A stretch of DNA of 64,000 nt from Myxococcales bacterium (lineage in GTDB: Bacteria > Myxococcota_A > Polyangia > Polyangiales > Ga0077539): assembly GCA_013298625.1 (NCBI GenBank), contig JAAFIF010000006.1, positions 124,001 to 188,000 of the forward strand, written 5' to 3'. The notes under the pieces were generated by a model that was given only the letters and a program-made list of their open reading frames with translations, did not search any database and had not been told where the DNA came from. Position numbers and translations under genes: made by a program. Below, in pieces: positions 25,733 through 35,394 of this stretch (its first letter is position 1; each line of letters starts with the position of its first letter).

Positions 25733-27931
25733 GTGAGCGCCATCACTTGTTCGAACCCGTCTTGCGGCTACGTCGTCCAGAGCGCGGACCAGAAGTTCTG
25801 CCCGAAGTGCGGAGCGTTTCTGCCGCTGCCCGAGCAGGCCGACGCCGCTGATCCGCTGGTCGGACAGCCCATCCTCGACGGCAAGTACCGCATCAGCTCG
25901 ATCATCGGCGAAGGGGGAATGGGCAAGGTCTACCTGGCCGAGCAGAAGATGGGCACCGCCACGCGCAAGGTGGCCATCAAGACCCTGCAGCCCGAGCTCG
26001 CGAACGACCCGCAAATCATCGCGCGGTTTCACCGCGAGACGCAGACGGTGATCGAGCTCGAGCACCCCAACACGATCAAGTTCTACGACTTCGGCGACCT
26101 GCCGATGCCGGACGGCAAGAAGTTTCTCTTCATCGCGATGGAGTACATCCAGGGAGAAACGCTCGCGCACGTGCTCGCGCGAGGCCCCTGCGACGTCGCG
26201 CGCACCGAGCGCATCATGACCCAGGTGTGCGGCTCTCTTCAGGAGGCGCACGAGAAGGGCATCATTCACCGCGACCTCAAGCCGGACAACATCTACCTGG
26301 TCCAGAAGGGCGCGCGCGGCGACTACGTGAAGGTGCTGGACTTCGGCATCGCCAAGCGCTCGGAGGCCACGGACGAGAAAGAGGCCAAGCTCACCAAGCA
26401 GGGCATGGTGCTCGGCACGCCTCCGTACATGTCCCCCGAGCAGTTCACGGGGCAGGCGCTCGACCCGCGCTCGGACGTGTACGCGCTCGGCGTGATCGCT
26501 TACGAGATGCTCACGGGGCAGCTCCCCTTCACGGCCGCGACGCCGTGGGAGTGGGCGACCAAGCACTTGACCACGCCGCCGACGCCCCTCGAGCAGCAGC
26601 CCGGCGGCGCCGCGATCCCGCAGCGCCACCGCGACGCGATCATGAAGGCCCTGCGCAAGAACCGCGACGAGCGCCAGAAGAACGTCGTCGAGTTCTTGCA
26701 GGACTTCGCAGGGACCGCGGTCGGCGCCGTCGATTGGTCGAGCTCGACCAACTTCAACAACACCAGCGCCGGTGTGCCCACGGGCCCCAACAACGCGCCG
26801 CTGCCGCCTCCGCCGGTGCTCCCGCCGACGGGAGGCTTCGCGCCCAATCACACCGTGCCGAGCCCGGTGCAGGGCGGCGCTCCGATGGGCGGGGGCGCTC
26901 CGACGCCCAACCCGTTTGCAGCGCAGTCCATGGGCGGCAACGCTGGCGGTGGCGCGCCCATGAGCGGTCCGTTCGGCGGCGCTCCTCCGTCGACGCCGGG
27001 GCCGTTCGGGCAAGGTCCCGCGACGGGCGGCGCGTTCGGCGCGCCCATGACCGCAGGCGGAGGCGGATACACCCCCGCGCCGTCCAACGCGGGATTCGCT
27101 GCGGTTCCGCCGCAGGTTCCGTCGGGCGGAGCTGGGTCGAACCCGAGCTTTCCGCAGCCTCCCAACGCGTTTGGCGCTATGCCCTCGATGGCCGGGACCA
27201 GCGGCGGGATGGCTGGCAACTACGGCGCGCAGCCCATCGCCCCGCAGAAGCCCAAGAGCAAAGTCGGCTTGATCATCGGGCTCTTGATCGGCGTCGCCGT
27301 GCTCATCGGCGGCATCTCCGTCGCGCTCTCGGGCGATGACGACGAAGACTCGTCGAACCACACGGCGAACAACAGCGGCAACAACACGCAGGTCGCCGAC
27401 AACACACACAATCAAGTTGGAGCCGGCGGCACCAACCCCGTGCTCACCCCGCCCAACAACGGGCAGAACGTTGTCCCCAACAACGGGATGGGCACGAACC
27501 CGCAGCTCAACCCGATCCCCAACAACAACCCGCCCACGACGGATCCGCCCACCAACAACGTCGGGTCGAACACCCCGCCCAACACCGATCCGCCGCAAAA
27601 CAACAACCCGCCGCAGAACAACAACCCGCCGCAGAACAACGACCCGCCCCAGCGCACGGGCTCTCCAGCGGTCGCCGAGGGCATGTCCGCGCTGCAGTCG
27701 AACAACTTCGCCGCGGCCATCCGCGCGATGCAGCAGGCGTCGTCTGCCGGTGACTCGAGCGGCGCGGCGCGGCTGCGTTCGGCGATGCGCTCGCGCGGCC
27801 GCAACCGCATCGACAACCTGATCCTCGCCGATCAGTGCTCCGCTGCGCAGTCGCTCTACCGTCAGCTTCGTGGCGCTGGCGCCGCGCCGAACGCTGGTGA
27901 TTCGTTCGGCGACTCGTGCCGCGCGCCGTGA
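25733..27931 (+). CDS. Ser/Thr protein kinase with zinc ribbon and membrane anchor
   Basis: This 732-residue eukaryote-like kinase begins at a GTG with AGAGAGG upstream. Residues 6-26 form a zinc ribbon (Cys6, Cys11, Cys23, Cys26). The kinase domain runs from about 50 to 320 with IIGEGGMGKVYL, Lys83, HRDLKPDN, DFGIAK and PPYMSPEQF. A Pro/Gly-rich linker follows, then a transmembrane helix at about residues 512-533, then an Asn/Pro/Gln-rich extracellular stretch and a short C-terminal domain. It probably senses an envelope signal through the outer part. Autophosphorylation targets are unknown. Confidence 0.92.
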   Translation: MSAITCSNPSCGYVVQSADQKFCPKCGAFLPLPEQADAADPLVGQPILDGKYRISSIIGEGGMGKVYLAEQKMGTATRKVAIKTLQPELANDPQIIARFHRETQTVIELEHPNTIKFYDFGDLPMPDGKKFLFIAMEYIQGETLAHVLARGPCDVARTERIMTQVCGSLQEAHEKGIIHRDLKPDNIYLVQKGARGDYVKVLDFGIAKRSEATDEKEAKLTKQGMVLGTPPYMSPEQFTGQALDPRSDVYALGVIAYEMLTGQLPFTAATPWEWATKHLTTPPTPLEQQPGGAAIPQRHRDAIMKALRKNRDERQKNVVEFLQDFAGTAVGAVDWSSSTNFNNTSAGVPTGPNNAPLPPPPVLPPTGGFAPNHTVPSPVQGGAPMGGGAPTPNPFAAQSMGGNAGGGAPMSGPFGGAPPSTPGPFGQGPATGGAFGAPMTAGGGGYTPAPSNAGFAAVPPQVPSGGAGSNPSFPQPPNAFGAMPSMAGTSGGMAGNYGAQPIAPQKPKSKVGLIIGLLIGVAVLIGGISVALSGDDDEDSSNHTANNSGNNTQVADNTHNQVGAGGTNPVLTPPNNGQNVVPNNGMGTNPQLNPIPNNNPPTTDPPTNNVGSNTPPNTDPPQNNNPPQNNNPPQNNDPPQRTGSPAVAEGMSALQSNNFAAAIRAMQQASSAGDSSGAARLRSAMRSRGRNRIDNLILADQCSAAQSLYRQLRGAGAAPNAGDSFGDSCRAP

Positions 27932-28054
27932 GAGCAGCCCGACGGTCGCGACGCTGACGGGGCGCGTCGCTTGACCCTTCGGATTGGCCGGTGCTAACGA
28001 TTGCCTATTCCCGTGTGTGGGTCGTTTTCGACAGTGGATTCACGGCGAGCGACG

Positions 28055-28075
28055 CTCTCGTCGCCGCGACGAGAG
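28055..28075 (+). terminator. Hairpin in the gap after the kinase gene
   Basis: CTCTCGTCG and CGACGAGAG form a perfect 9-bp stem around CCG, about 125 bases after the kinase stop. No T-run follows, so this is only a possible terminator. Confidence 0.35.
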
Positions 28076-28202
28076 TCCTGGTGGGTGGAGCAGGTCGCGC
28101 ATCACAGTGATGCCTTCGCTGCGACCTCGGACGCTGCAGTCCGAGGGGTGTCACGGAGCACGAAGCAAAAACATGGGTAGTCGCCGCGAAGCCGGTCGGC
28201 TC

Positions 28203-28454
28203 ATGACCTGGTCGGAGATCTGCACTTCTCGCGAGTACAGAGGCCGCTGGGTCGCGCTCGATGGGGTTCGGTACGATGAGGTCACCGCGCGACCGACGGA
28301 GGGCACCGTGGTCGACAGCGACGACGACCTCGCCGAGCTCTGCGGGCGCGTTCGAAGCAGCGATCGCTGTGGATGCGCGATCCTGTACTGCGAGGAGCAC
28401 GAGATCGTCCCCGTCGCCTCCGCCCCCAAGCGCCCGCGCTTGTCATCCAACTGA
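28203..28454 (+). CDS. Small DUF5678-like protein
   Basis: This 83-residue small protein begins at the ATG at 28203 (MTWSEICTSREYRGRWVALDG); an in-frame ATG at 28173 is possible. The WVALDG core, the PTEGTVVDSDDDLAELC segment and the following CAILYCEE resemble the short DUF5678 domain, in which a W-V-A-L motif is followed by a V-x-x-G-x-x-L helix. I recall that family only approximately, so the assignment is tentative. The gene stands alone between the kinase and PASTA genes. Confidence 0.6.
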   Translation: MTWSEICTSREYRGRWVALDGVRYDEVTARPTEGTVVDSDDDLAELCGRVRSSDRCGCAILYCEEHEIVPVASAPKRPRLSSN

Positions 28455-28525
28455 GCCGCCCGCGCGACGGTTGCCTTTTGTTGCGACGGTGAACCTCCGT
28501 CGAGCGCGTCGCATCGGTTCGTTGC

Positions 28526-29284
28526 ATGATGGATGCGATGAGCGACGACGACGAGATCGTTGTTCCTGGGCTGCCGCGCAAGGCGCGCAAGAGCGTCGTG
28601 GCGCCTTCGGCCGCGCCGAGCCAGGCGCCAGGGCTCTTCACGGTCGTGGCCACCTCGGCGGTGACCGCTTCGATCGCCGCTGTGGTCGTGGTGTTCGCGC
28701 TCGGCCGCGCGCGTCCTGCCATGCTCGCGTCCAGCGTGAGCGCGCTGCACGCTGCGCAGAGCTCAGCGCCCGCGCAGAGCGCAGAGCGCGCGGTCGCCGC
28801 GGAGGTGACGGTGCCCGATCTCGCGAGGATTCCTGCGGAAAACGTGCGGGCGATCGTCGAGGCGATGGGCCTGCGCGTGATCGTCAACGAGCGTCGCGAG
28901 CCGAGCGCGATCGCCGCTGGGCTCGTCGCAGCGCAAGCCCCGAGGGCGGGCTCGCGGCTCGCGCGCGGCGCCGATGTCGCCGTGGTGATCTCGTCCGGCC
29001 CGAGCCCGACAGTGGCTCCGAGCGGCGCGAGCCCCGCGGCCACGGGCGCAGTCGACGCGGCCAACCCCAGCGCTGACGCCGTCGTCGTCGTCCCCAGCGT
29101 GCACCGCTTGTTCGCGCGCGACGCCCGCGGCAGGCTCGCCGCCGCTGGGCTCTCGGTGGGCGCGCAGCGCCGCGGCGGCTACGACGAAGACATGTCCCCT
29201 GGGCGCATCCTGCGGCAGTCGCCCAGCGCCGGCTCCCGCGTCGCGCGCGGAACCGCGGTCGACATCTGGGTCAACGAAGAGTGA
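28526..29284 (+). CDS. Membrane protein with two PASTA domains
   Basis: This is a 252-residue protein with a transmembrane helix at about residues 38-60 and two PASTA domains. The first is at about residues 95-155 (VTVPDLARIPAENVRAIVEA) and the second at about 185-250 (VVVVPSVHRLFARDARGRLA). PASTA domains usually bind peptidoglycan fragments. The neighbouring kinase at 25733 has no PASTA domain of its own, so this protein could supply the ligand-binding part. That link is inference from proximity. Confidence 0.85.
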   Translation: MMDAMSDDDEIVVPGLPRKARKSVVAPSAAPSQAPGLFTVVATSAVTASIAAVVVVFALGRARPAMLASSVSALHAAQSSAPAQSAERAVAAEVTVPDLARIPAENVRAIVEAMGLRVIVNERREPSAIAAGLVAAQAPRAGSRLARGADVAVVISSGPSPTVAPSGASPAATGAVDAANPSADAVVVVPSVHRLFARDARGRLAAAGLSVGAQRRGGYDEDMSPGRILRQSPSAGSRVARGTAVDIWVNEE

Positions 29285-29300
29285 TCACGCTCACGCTTCG
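29275..29300. terminator. Bidirectional terminator-like hairpin
   Basis: CGAAGAGTGA and TCACGCTTCG pair with one mismatch around a 6-base loop. The site spans the convergent stops of the PASTA and CDF genes, so it could end both transcripts. Confidence 0.45.
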
Positions 29301-30199
29301 AAGTCGGGCTCGATGAACTGCCACTTCACTTCGGGCTCGCGCTTGCGGACGCGGTCTTCGAAGCTGTTGATCGACTCGGTCACGTCGCGCGCGGTGAGGT
29401 TCTCGTCGAAGCGCAGCTTGGCCGCGACGAGCACTTCGCCCGGTCCCTGCTGGACCGTGATCAACCGCAACACCTCTGCGATGCGAGGGTCTTCCTTGGC
29501 CGCGAGGCGCACTTGCTCTTCGATCTGCGGGTCCGCGCGCTCGCCGAGCAACAGGCCCTTCACCTTGCGCGCGAGGAAGATCGCGACCCACACGAGCACG
29601 AGGCCCACCATCACGCCGCCGACGCCGTCGAAGCGCGGGTCGACGTAGTACGCCAGCAACAGCGCGGCGAGCGCGAACACCAGCCCGACCACCGCGGCGA
29701 AGTTCTCGCCCGTGCACACGACCAGCTCGGCGTCCTTGGTGATCGAGAGAAACTCGCCGCGGGGAATGCTCCCGCGCTTCTTGTCGAGCACCCGGATGCA
29801 CTGCGCGAGCGCGAAGGCCTCGAGCACCAGCGAGAAGATCAGCACGCCGATTCCCAGGCCGATGTGGTGCACCGGCTCTTTGTGGATGATCTTCTCGACG
29901 CCCTCGCCGATCGAGAAGACGCCGCCGCCGAAGAAGAGCATCAGCGCGACGAGAAACGACCAGAAGTAGCTCGCGCGCCCGGTGCCCAGCGGGTGCTTCT
30001 CGCTCGCTCCCGCGGTGGACTGCTTGAGCCCGATCAGCAAGAGCACTTGATTGAGGCAGTCCGACGCGGTGTGGATCGCCTCTGCCAGCATCGAGCCAGA
30101 GCCCGAGATGGCGGCGGCGATGCCTTTGGCGATGGCGATCGTTCCGTTGACGGCGAGGCCTGTGACGACGACCTTGGTCGAGTGACCTTCTGCTGACAT
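29291..30199 (-). CDS. Cation diffusion facilitator (CDF) transporter
   Basis: This 302-residue inner-membrane protein belongs to the CDF family, which exports divalent metals such as Zn2+, Fe2+ or Mn2+ by proton antiport. Residues 40-50 (EAIHTASDCLN) carry the HxxxD metal-binding motif in the second helix (His43, Asp47). Six hydrophobic helices are seen, followed by a C-terminal cytoplasmic domain of about 80 residues. Metal specificity cannot be set from the motif alone. It is convergent with the PASTA gene. Confidence 0.92.
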   Translation of the reverse strand: MSAEGHSTKVVVTGLAVNGTIAIAKGIAAAISGSGSMLAEAIHTASDCLNQVLLLIGLKQSTAGASEKHPLGTGRASYFWSFLVALMLFFGGGVFSIGEGVEKIIHKEPVHHIGLGIGVLIFSLVLEAFALAQCIRVLDKKRGSIPRGEFLSITKDAELVVCTGENFAAVVGLVFALAALLLAYYVDPRFDGVGGVMVGLVLVWVAIFLARKVKGLLLGERADPQIEEQVRLAAKEDPRIAEVLRLITVQQGPGEVLVAAKLRFDENLTARDVTESINSFEDRVRKREPEVKWQFIEPDFEA

Positions 30200-30217
30200 G
30201 CGACGCGCGAGGGTATC

Positions 30218-31423
30218 TCAACCCCCAAACGACGCTACGGGAACCGGCGTGGGCAGATCCGGTCGGTACAACAGCGTCTGCCTGCTCGTTGTGAGCACGA
30301 AATACGGCCCGTCCGCGCGCACGGACTCCGGCGCGCCCTGCGCGATGTGCTGCCATCCCACGCGCCCCGTGTCCGCGTGGATCACGGTGAAGACCGTCTC
30401 GCGCTCTCCCTTGCGGCCGGCGACGGCGACGAAGGGGCCCAGCGACGCGAGCGGCTCGACGTCCCCTTGCGTGCGCGAGCCGCAGCCGAGGTCCGCGTCG
30501 ATCGTGTACCAGGTGCGCAGCGTGCTCGGGTCCAAGCCGACCAACTTGAATGTGTGTTCACCAGAGAGCTCGCCCAGCAGCGCGACGACGATGGCGTACG
30601 TAGCTTCGAGGCGCTCGATCGCGTAGCCCTTGATGATCTCTCCGTCGATGGACGGGCCCATCGGGGTGGCCGCGAGGCGAAAGAGATCCGCGGAGTAGAC
30701 GAAGCGTCCGCACGCGACGGGCGCGCCGCGCTTGGCGTCGAAGGGCGCGCTCGCGTGCAAGAGCACGCGGCCGGTGGGCATCTCGACGACGGCGACGCCG
30801 CCAGTGCCCGAGCCGTCGATGTCCTCGGCGCCGACGAGCACGTTTCGCGCGGCGGTTCGCAGGCGAACCTCGCTGGACGCGACGCGAAACACCGGGGACG
30901 GCCCGCGGTTCGGGTCGATGAGCATCGTCGAGAGCTGCGTCCCGTCCAAGGCGCACACGGCGAGTCCGCCGGGGACAGGAACGGGGCCGAGGTCCTTGGC
31001 GTCCGAGAGCTTCCACAGGGTGCTGCCGTAGCCGCGCTCGACGCCGATGTACTGGTCTTGCACGGTCTGGACAGCGAAGGTGCCGGGGACGCTGGGGTGG
31101 TTGGGGTCCCAGAGGTTGGGCTTTCCGAAGCCGCACTGGACGGCGCTCTCGAGGGCGGTGCGAAAGATCATCCGCCCGGAGTAGAGGTCGAGCGCCCAGA
31201 TGGCGGTGTCGTTGACGACGTACGCGCGTCCGCCGCAGATCACCGCGGGGACGCCGGTCTCGCTGACCTGCACTTCGGGCGGCGCTTCCCAGAGGATTCG
31301 GTTGGTGAGCGCGTCGATGGCGCGGACGCGGTTGCTGGCGTGGTGCAGGCCGACGCACGGCATTCCGACGAAGGTGTCGACGGCGATGGCGGTGCTCGCG
31401 TGGTCCGAGTCGAGGAGTTTCAC
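30218..31423 (-). CDS. PQQ-like beta-propeller protein
   Basis: This is a 401-residue protein with repeated short blocks typical of a PQQ-type beta-propeller (RAIDALTNRILWEAPP, IWALDLYSGRMIFRTAL, GRVGWQHIAQGAP). No signal peptide is evident from its GTG start. PQQ-like propellers usually serve as binding platforms or dehydrogenase parts; the redox residues of a dehydrogenase are not apparent. It ends 18 bases upstream of the CDF gene start, on the same strand. Confidence 0.7.
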   Translation of the reverse strand: MKLLDSDHASTAIAVDTFVGMPCVGLHHASNRVRAIDALTNRILWEAPPEVQVSETGVPAVICGGRAYVVNDTAIWALDLYSGRMIFRTALESAVQCGFGKPNLWDPNHPSVPGTFAVQTVQDQYIGVERGYGSTLWKLSDAKDLGPVPVPGGLAVCALDGTQLSTMLIDPNRGPSPVFRVASSEVRLRTAARNVLVGAEDIDGSGTGGVAVVEMPTGRVLLHASAPFDAKRGAPVACGRFVYSADLFRLAATPMGPSIDGEIIKGYAIERLEATYAIVVALLGELSGEHTFKLVGLDPSTLRTWYTIDADLGCGSRTQGDVEPLASLGPFVAVAGRKGERETVFTVIHADTGRVGWQHIAQGAPESVRADGPYFVLTTSRQTLLYRPDLPTPVPVASFGG

Positions 31424-31461
31424 GGTTACCGAGGCGGAGCATACTCGGGCACACTGCGCTC

Positions 31462-32643
31462 GTGTCGAGTTCGAGCGAAGCAGAGGGCGAGCGCGGCTGG
31501 TGGTCGCTCGCGCTTCTGTCCAATCGGTTTCCTGCGCTGCACGGGCTGAGGGTGCTCGCGATCTTGAGCGTGCTGCAGGTGCACGTGTCCGTGGTCCTCG
31601 CGGGCCGTCACATGCTGCCGATGGGAAAGCTCTTCGTCCTGTCGTCGGCCGTGTGGTTCGGGATGGATCTCTTCTTCGTCCTCTCGGGATTCTTGATCGG
31701 CTCGATGCTGCTCAGCGAGGGGGCGCAGGGCTGGCGCGGCATCGGGCGCTTCTACGCGCGGCGGTCGTTTCGGATCATCCCGCTCTACTACGTCGTGCTC
31801 GTGGCGCTGTGGCGACTCGAGAAGCCCAACGTCCCGTTTGGCAGCGTTTTGCCTGAGTTTCTCTACCTGGCGCCGTACACGCGGGTGGACATCGGCAACG
31901 TGGTGATGCCCTACGCGTGGTCGCTCTGCGTCGAGGAGCACTTCTACCTGACGGTCCCGCTGTTGGTGGCCGTTTTGCACAAGCTGCCGTCGCACCGCGC
32001 GCGGATCACGGCGCTCACGCTCTTGTGGCTCTCGGGCGTGCTCGTCCGCCACATGATCGTCTGGTTCTGGCACATCCCGTGGAACGCCGGGACCATGTTT
32101 CGCTTTCTCTACGTGATGACCCACGGGCGGTACGACACGCTCGTGGCGGGGGTGCTCCTCGCGTACGTGGTGCATCACTTCGGCGATCGACTGCGGGCGA
32201 TGTTCTCCCGCGCGTGGGCGCGGTGGCTCTGCTACGCGTTCGCCGCGGTGTGCATGGGGTCCTTGTTTCCTCCGCACCCGACGCTGCCGCGCTCTCACTG
32301 GAACCTCTGGGCCTGGGGCACGGTCACCAGCGTGATGTACGCGGCGATCGTCCTGCCGTTGTTGCACAGCCCGCCGCGCGCGTGGCTCCCGCGCGTGCTC
32401 GGCGCGCGCCCGTGGCTGCCGCTCGCGACGCTGGGGTACGGGGTGTACCTCGTGCACATTCCGCTGATGGACCACATCGTGAAGTTCGCGATGATGGGCT
32501 TCGTCGCGCTGCGCTGGCCGCCGCTGGCGCTGTGGTCGTTGGCGCTCTTGTTCTTGGCGCTGCTCAGCTGGACGCTCGCGTACGTCCTGCACGTCCTGGT
32601 CGAGAAGCCTTCGCTCTGGCTGCGCGACCGCGTCGCGAAGTGA
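31462..32643 (+). CDS. Membrane acyltransferase (OafA/YrhL type)
   Basis: This is a 393-residue integral membrane acyltransferase of the acyltransferase_3 family, with about ten hydrophobic helices. The N-terminus reads FPALHGLRVLAILSVLQVHV, which has the family's R-x-x-A-x-x-x-V-x-x-x-H pattern, and the loop SLCVEEHFYLTVPLLV is also diagnostic. Such proteins move acyl groups onto exported sugars, lipids or peptides; the target is unknown. The start is a GTG, and it is divergent from the propeller gene. Confidence 0.9.
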   Translation: MSSSSEAEGERGWWSLALLSNRFPALHGLRVLAILSVLQVHVSVVLAGRHMLPMGKLFVLSSAVWFGMDLFFVLSGFLIGSMLLSEGAQGWRGIGRFYARRSFRIIPLYYVVLVALWRLEKPNVPFGSVLPEFLYLAPYTRVDIGNVVMPYAWSLCVEEHFYLTVPLLVAVLHKLPSHRARITALTLLWLSGVLVRHMIVWFWHIPWNAGTMFRFLYVMTHGRYDTLVAGVLLAYVVHHFGDRLRAMFSRAWARWLCYAFAAVCMGSLFPPHPTLPRSHWNLWAWGTVTSVMYAAIVLPLLHSPPRAWLPRVLGARPWLPLATLGYGVYLVHIPLMDHIVKFAMMGFVALRWPPLALWSLALLFLALLSWTLAYVLHVLVEKPSLWLRDRVAK

Positions 32644-32644
32644 G

Positions 32645-34033
32645 TCAGCTCAGCCCGTGCTCTTCCATCTTCGAGTAGAGCTGCGGTCGCGCGATGCCGA
32701 GGATGCGGGCCGCTTCGGCGCGGTTGCCCTTCGAGCGCTCGAGCGCGCGCTGGATCATGCGCTTCTCGAGCGCCGCGAGCGCGTCGCGCAGGGGCATCGC
32801 GTCGTAGATCGTTGAATCTGTGGGCGTTGATTCAACTGTCACCGCGGCGGTGGCTGCAGCGGTTCGGGCGCGCACGCCGTCGGGCAGGTCGGGCAGGTCG
32901 ATCACGTCGCCGCCGCACATGGCCGCGGCGCGCTCGATGACGTGCGAGAGCTCGCGGACGTTGCCGGGCCAACGGTACGCGAGCAGCGCCTCCATGGCCT
33001 CTTCGCTGACGGCGCGGGCGCTGGTGCGGGCCAAGGCGTTGGCCACCAGCAGCGGAACGTCGCTCTTTCGCTCGCGCAAAGGAGGCAGGGCGATCTCGAT
33101 CACGCCCAAGCGGTAGTAGAGGTCCTCGCGCAGCGTCGCGCCGGGCTGCCCTGGGCGCACGGGCTTGTGCGTGGCGCTGATCACGCGGGCGGTGAAGGCG
33201 AGGGGCTCGGCGCCGCCGCCGACGCGCTCGAAGCGCCGGTCGTTGAGCACGCGCAAGAGCCGCGTTTGCAGGGACAGGTCGAGGTCGCCGATCTCGTCGA
33301 GAAAGAGCGTCCCGTTGGCGGCGAGCTCGAGGCGGCCGGCTTTGCGGGCGGCCGCGCCGGTGAACGAGCCCTTCTCGTGGCCGAAGAGCTCGGCTTCGAG
33401 CAGCGTGGGGGCGAGGGCGGCGAGGTTGACCGCGACGAAGGGCTCTTTCGACCTGGAAGAATGCTGGTGAATCGCGCGCGCGACGAGCTCTTTGCCCGTC
33501 CCTGTCTCGCCCGTCACGAGCACCGGGGCGTCCGACGCCGAGGCGCGACCGATGGCCTTCCACACGGCGAGCATCGGGGCGCTCGAGCCGATGAGCGCGC
33601 GCGAGGTCGGGCTCTCGTCGGCGTTGGGCGTCGCTGCGACGACCGTCTGCGCTCCCCGCTCGAGCGAGCGTTGCCGCGCGGCGCGGGCGACGGTCTCGAG
33701 CAGCGCGTCGAGGTCGAAGGGCTTGGTCACATAGTCGAACGCGCCGAGCTTCATCGCTTCGATCGTGCGCTCGCTGTCGCCGTAGGCCGTCGCCATGATC
33801 ACCGCGCAGTCGGGCGCGAGCGAGGCCTTCAGCTCGCGCAAGAAGCTGATCCCGTCGCCGTCTTTCAAGCGCACGTCGAGCAGCATGCAGTCGATCGCGG
33901 GGCTCGATCGCAGCGCGGCGCGGGCGTCGGTGATGCCCTCGCACGCCACGACGCTGTGGCCGACGGACACGAGTGCGCGGGTCAGCCCTTCGCGTACGCC
34001 GCGTTCGTCGTCGACGACGAGGATGGTTGCCAT
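32645..34033 (-). CDS. Sigma54-dependent NtrC-family response regulator
   Basis: This is a 462-residue transcription activator. The receiver domain has Asp53 as phosphoacceptor and TKPF as the conserved lysine. The AAA+ domain has Walker A GETGTGKE (about 175-182) and the sigma54 contact loop GSFTGA (residues 222-227), where the usual form is GAFTGA. A Fis-type helix-turn-helix is at the C-terminus (NRAEAARILGIARPQLY). It overlaps the 3' end of the partner kinase gene by 52 bases. It would activate sigma54 promoters; candidates lie at 36444-36592. Confidence 0.95.
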   Translation of the reverse strand: MATILVVDDERGVREGLTRALVSVGHSVVACEGITDARAALRSSPAIDCMLLDVRLKDGDGISFLRELKASLAPDCAVIMATAYGDSERTIEAMKLGAFDYVTKPFDLDALLETVARAARQRSLERGAQTVVAATPNADESPTSRALIGSSAPMLAVWKAIGRASASDAPVLVTGETGTGKELVARAIHQHSSRSKEPFVAVNLAALAPTLLEAELFGHEKGSFTGAAARKAGRLELAANGTLFLDEIGDLDLSLQTRLLRVLNDRRFERVGGGAEPLAFTARVISATHKPVRPGQPGATLREDLYYRLGVIEIALPPLRERKSDVPLLVANALARTSARAVSEEAMEALLAYRWPGNVRELSHVIERAAAMCGGDVIDLPDLPDGVRARTAAATAAVTVESTPTDSTIYDAMPLRDALAALEKRMIQRALERSKGNRAEAARILGIARPQLYSKMEEHGLS

Positions 34034-35373
34034 GGTTGGGTTGATCCTGCCACGTAGAGGGCGAAGACGGTCTGCGCTCCTTCGCGGCGATAGGTCACGG
34101 TGCCGCCGTGCGACTCGGCCGTCGCGCGGGCGAGGGCGAGGCCGAGGCCCGTCCCGTTGCCCTTGGTCGTGAAGAAGGGCTCGAACAGCTCGCGCTCTCG
34201 CTCTCGCGGGACGCCCTGTCCCTGGTCGATCACCTTGATTTCGTGGGTGTTGTTTCGAGACTGGATCGCGGCCCGCACCGCGGCGCCTCTGGGGCTCGCC
34301 TCGACGGCGTTGCGCAAGAGGTTGTCGATGGCGCGCGCGACGGCGTCCTCGTCGATGGGCGCGACGGCGTCGCCCGAGACCTCGATGGCGACGTTTTTCT
34401 CGTCGGCCCAGGGCTCGAGCATCGCGGCGCGCTTGCGGACGAGCTCGCCGAGCGAGCGGGGCTCGCGCTTGACGCTCGAAGGGCTCTTTCGGCTGAGCGC
34501 GAGCAGGTCGGCCACGAGGCGATCGAGCCGCGCGATCTCTGCAGAGAGCACGGTGAGGTCCTCGCGCACTTCGTCGGGGACCGCTCGGTTGCGGCCCGCC
34601 AGGTCGACGCGGAGCTTCATGGACGCCAAGGGGTTGCGCACCTCGTGAGCGACGCCCGCGGCGATGCGACCGAGGGCCGCGAGCCGCTCGTTGGCCGCGA
34701 GCTGCGAGGCCATCGTGGCCCGCTCGGACTGCGCGCGAACGAGCGCCGCTGCCATGAGTCGAACGCGCTCGGCCACCGTCGCGAGCTCGAGCACCGCGGG
34801 CGTGTCGATGGGCGCGCCGAGGTCGGTCTCGAGCCGAGAGATCCCGTCGTTGAGCACGCGCGCGCCGTCTCGAACGCTGCGCGCCGTGCGGATCGCGAGC
34901 GCAGCAGAGGCGAGCCCGCTGAGCGCGAGCACGAGCACGACGAGGCGCAGCAGCGGCTGCTTCGCTCCGACGGGCGCGACCGCGACCGCCCACAGCACGC
35001 GGCCCTGCTCGTCGCGCAGCGCGGCGCCCACGGTGAGCGCGCCGTCCTTCTCGCGCGTGGCGGTCGAGACTTCGTCGCTCGAAATGCTGCCGATCGCCTC
35101 GCGCGCGACCGCCGGTGGCATCGGGCCTTCGAGCGAGAAGCCCTGCGCAGAGAGCACGCCCGAGCGCACGCCGCGGCCCCGCTCGAGCGGTCGAAGACGA
35201 CCGGCGCGGAGGCGCTCGACGGAGTTGGTCGCGAGCTGTTCGGCGCGGGCGAGGCGCTGCTGGTTTCCGCTGCGACCGAGGAGCAGCAGTGAAAATGCAG
35301 CGGCCCCACAGGCCACCAACGCGAGCGCTGCGACGGCGGTGAGTCGAGCGTTGAGCGAGGGCGTGTGGGGCAT
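33982..35373 (-). CDS. Histidine kinase, partner of the NtrC-type regulator
   Basis: This is a 463-residue sensor kinase with two N-terminal membrane helices (about residues 10-32 and 141-160) that frame a periplasmic region of about 105 residues. The phosphorylated histidine is His243 (GVAHEVRNPLAS). The ATP-binding part shows NLLRNAVEAS, DQGQGVP and GNGTGLGLALA. It belongs to the NtrB class of kinases paired with sigma54 activators. The overlap with the regulator gene shows the two act as a pair. Its signal is unknown. Confidence 0.93.
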   Translation of the reverse strand: MPHTPSLNARLTAVAALALVACGAAAFSLLLLGRSGNQQRLARAEQLATNSVERLRAGRLRPLERGRGVRSGVLSAQGFSLEGPMPPAVAREAIGSISSDEVSTATREKDGALTVGAALRDEQGRVLWAVAVAPVGAKQPLLRLVVLVLALSGLASAALAIRTARSVRDGARVLNDGISRLETDLGAPIDTPAVLELATVAERVRLMAAALVRAQSERATMASQLAANERLAALGRIAAGVAHEVRNPLASMKLRVDLAGRNRAVPDEVREDLTVLSAEIARLDRLVADLLALSRKSPSSVKREPRSLGELVRKRAAMLEPWADEKNVAIEVSGDAVAPIDEDAVARAIDNLLRNAVEASPRGAAVRAAIQSRNNTHEIKVIDQGQGVPRERERELFEPFFTTKGNGTGLGLALARATAESHGGTVTYRREGAQTVFALYVAGSTQPWQPSSSSTTNAAYAKG

Positions 35374-35394
35374 CGGAGTGCTGCGCGCTTTCTA

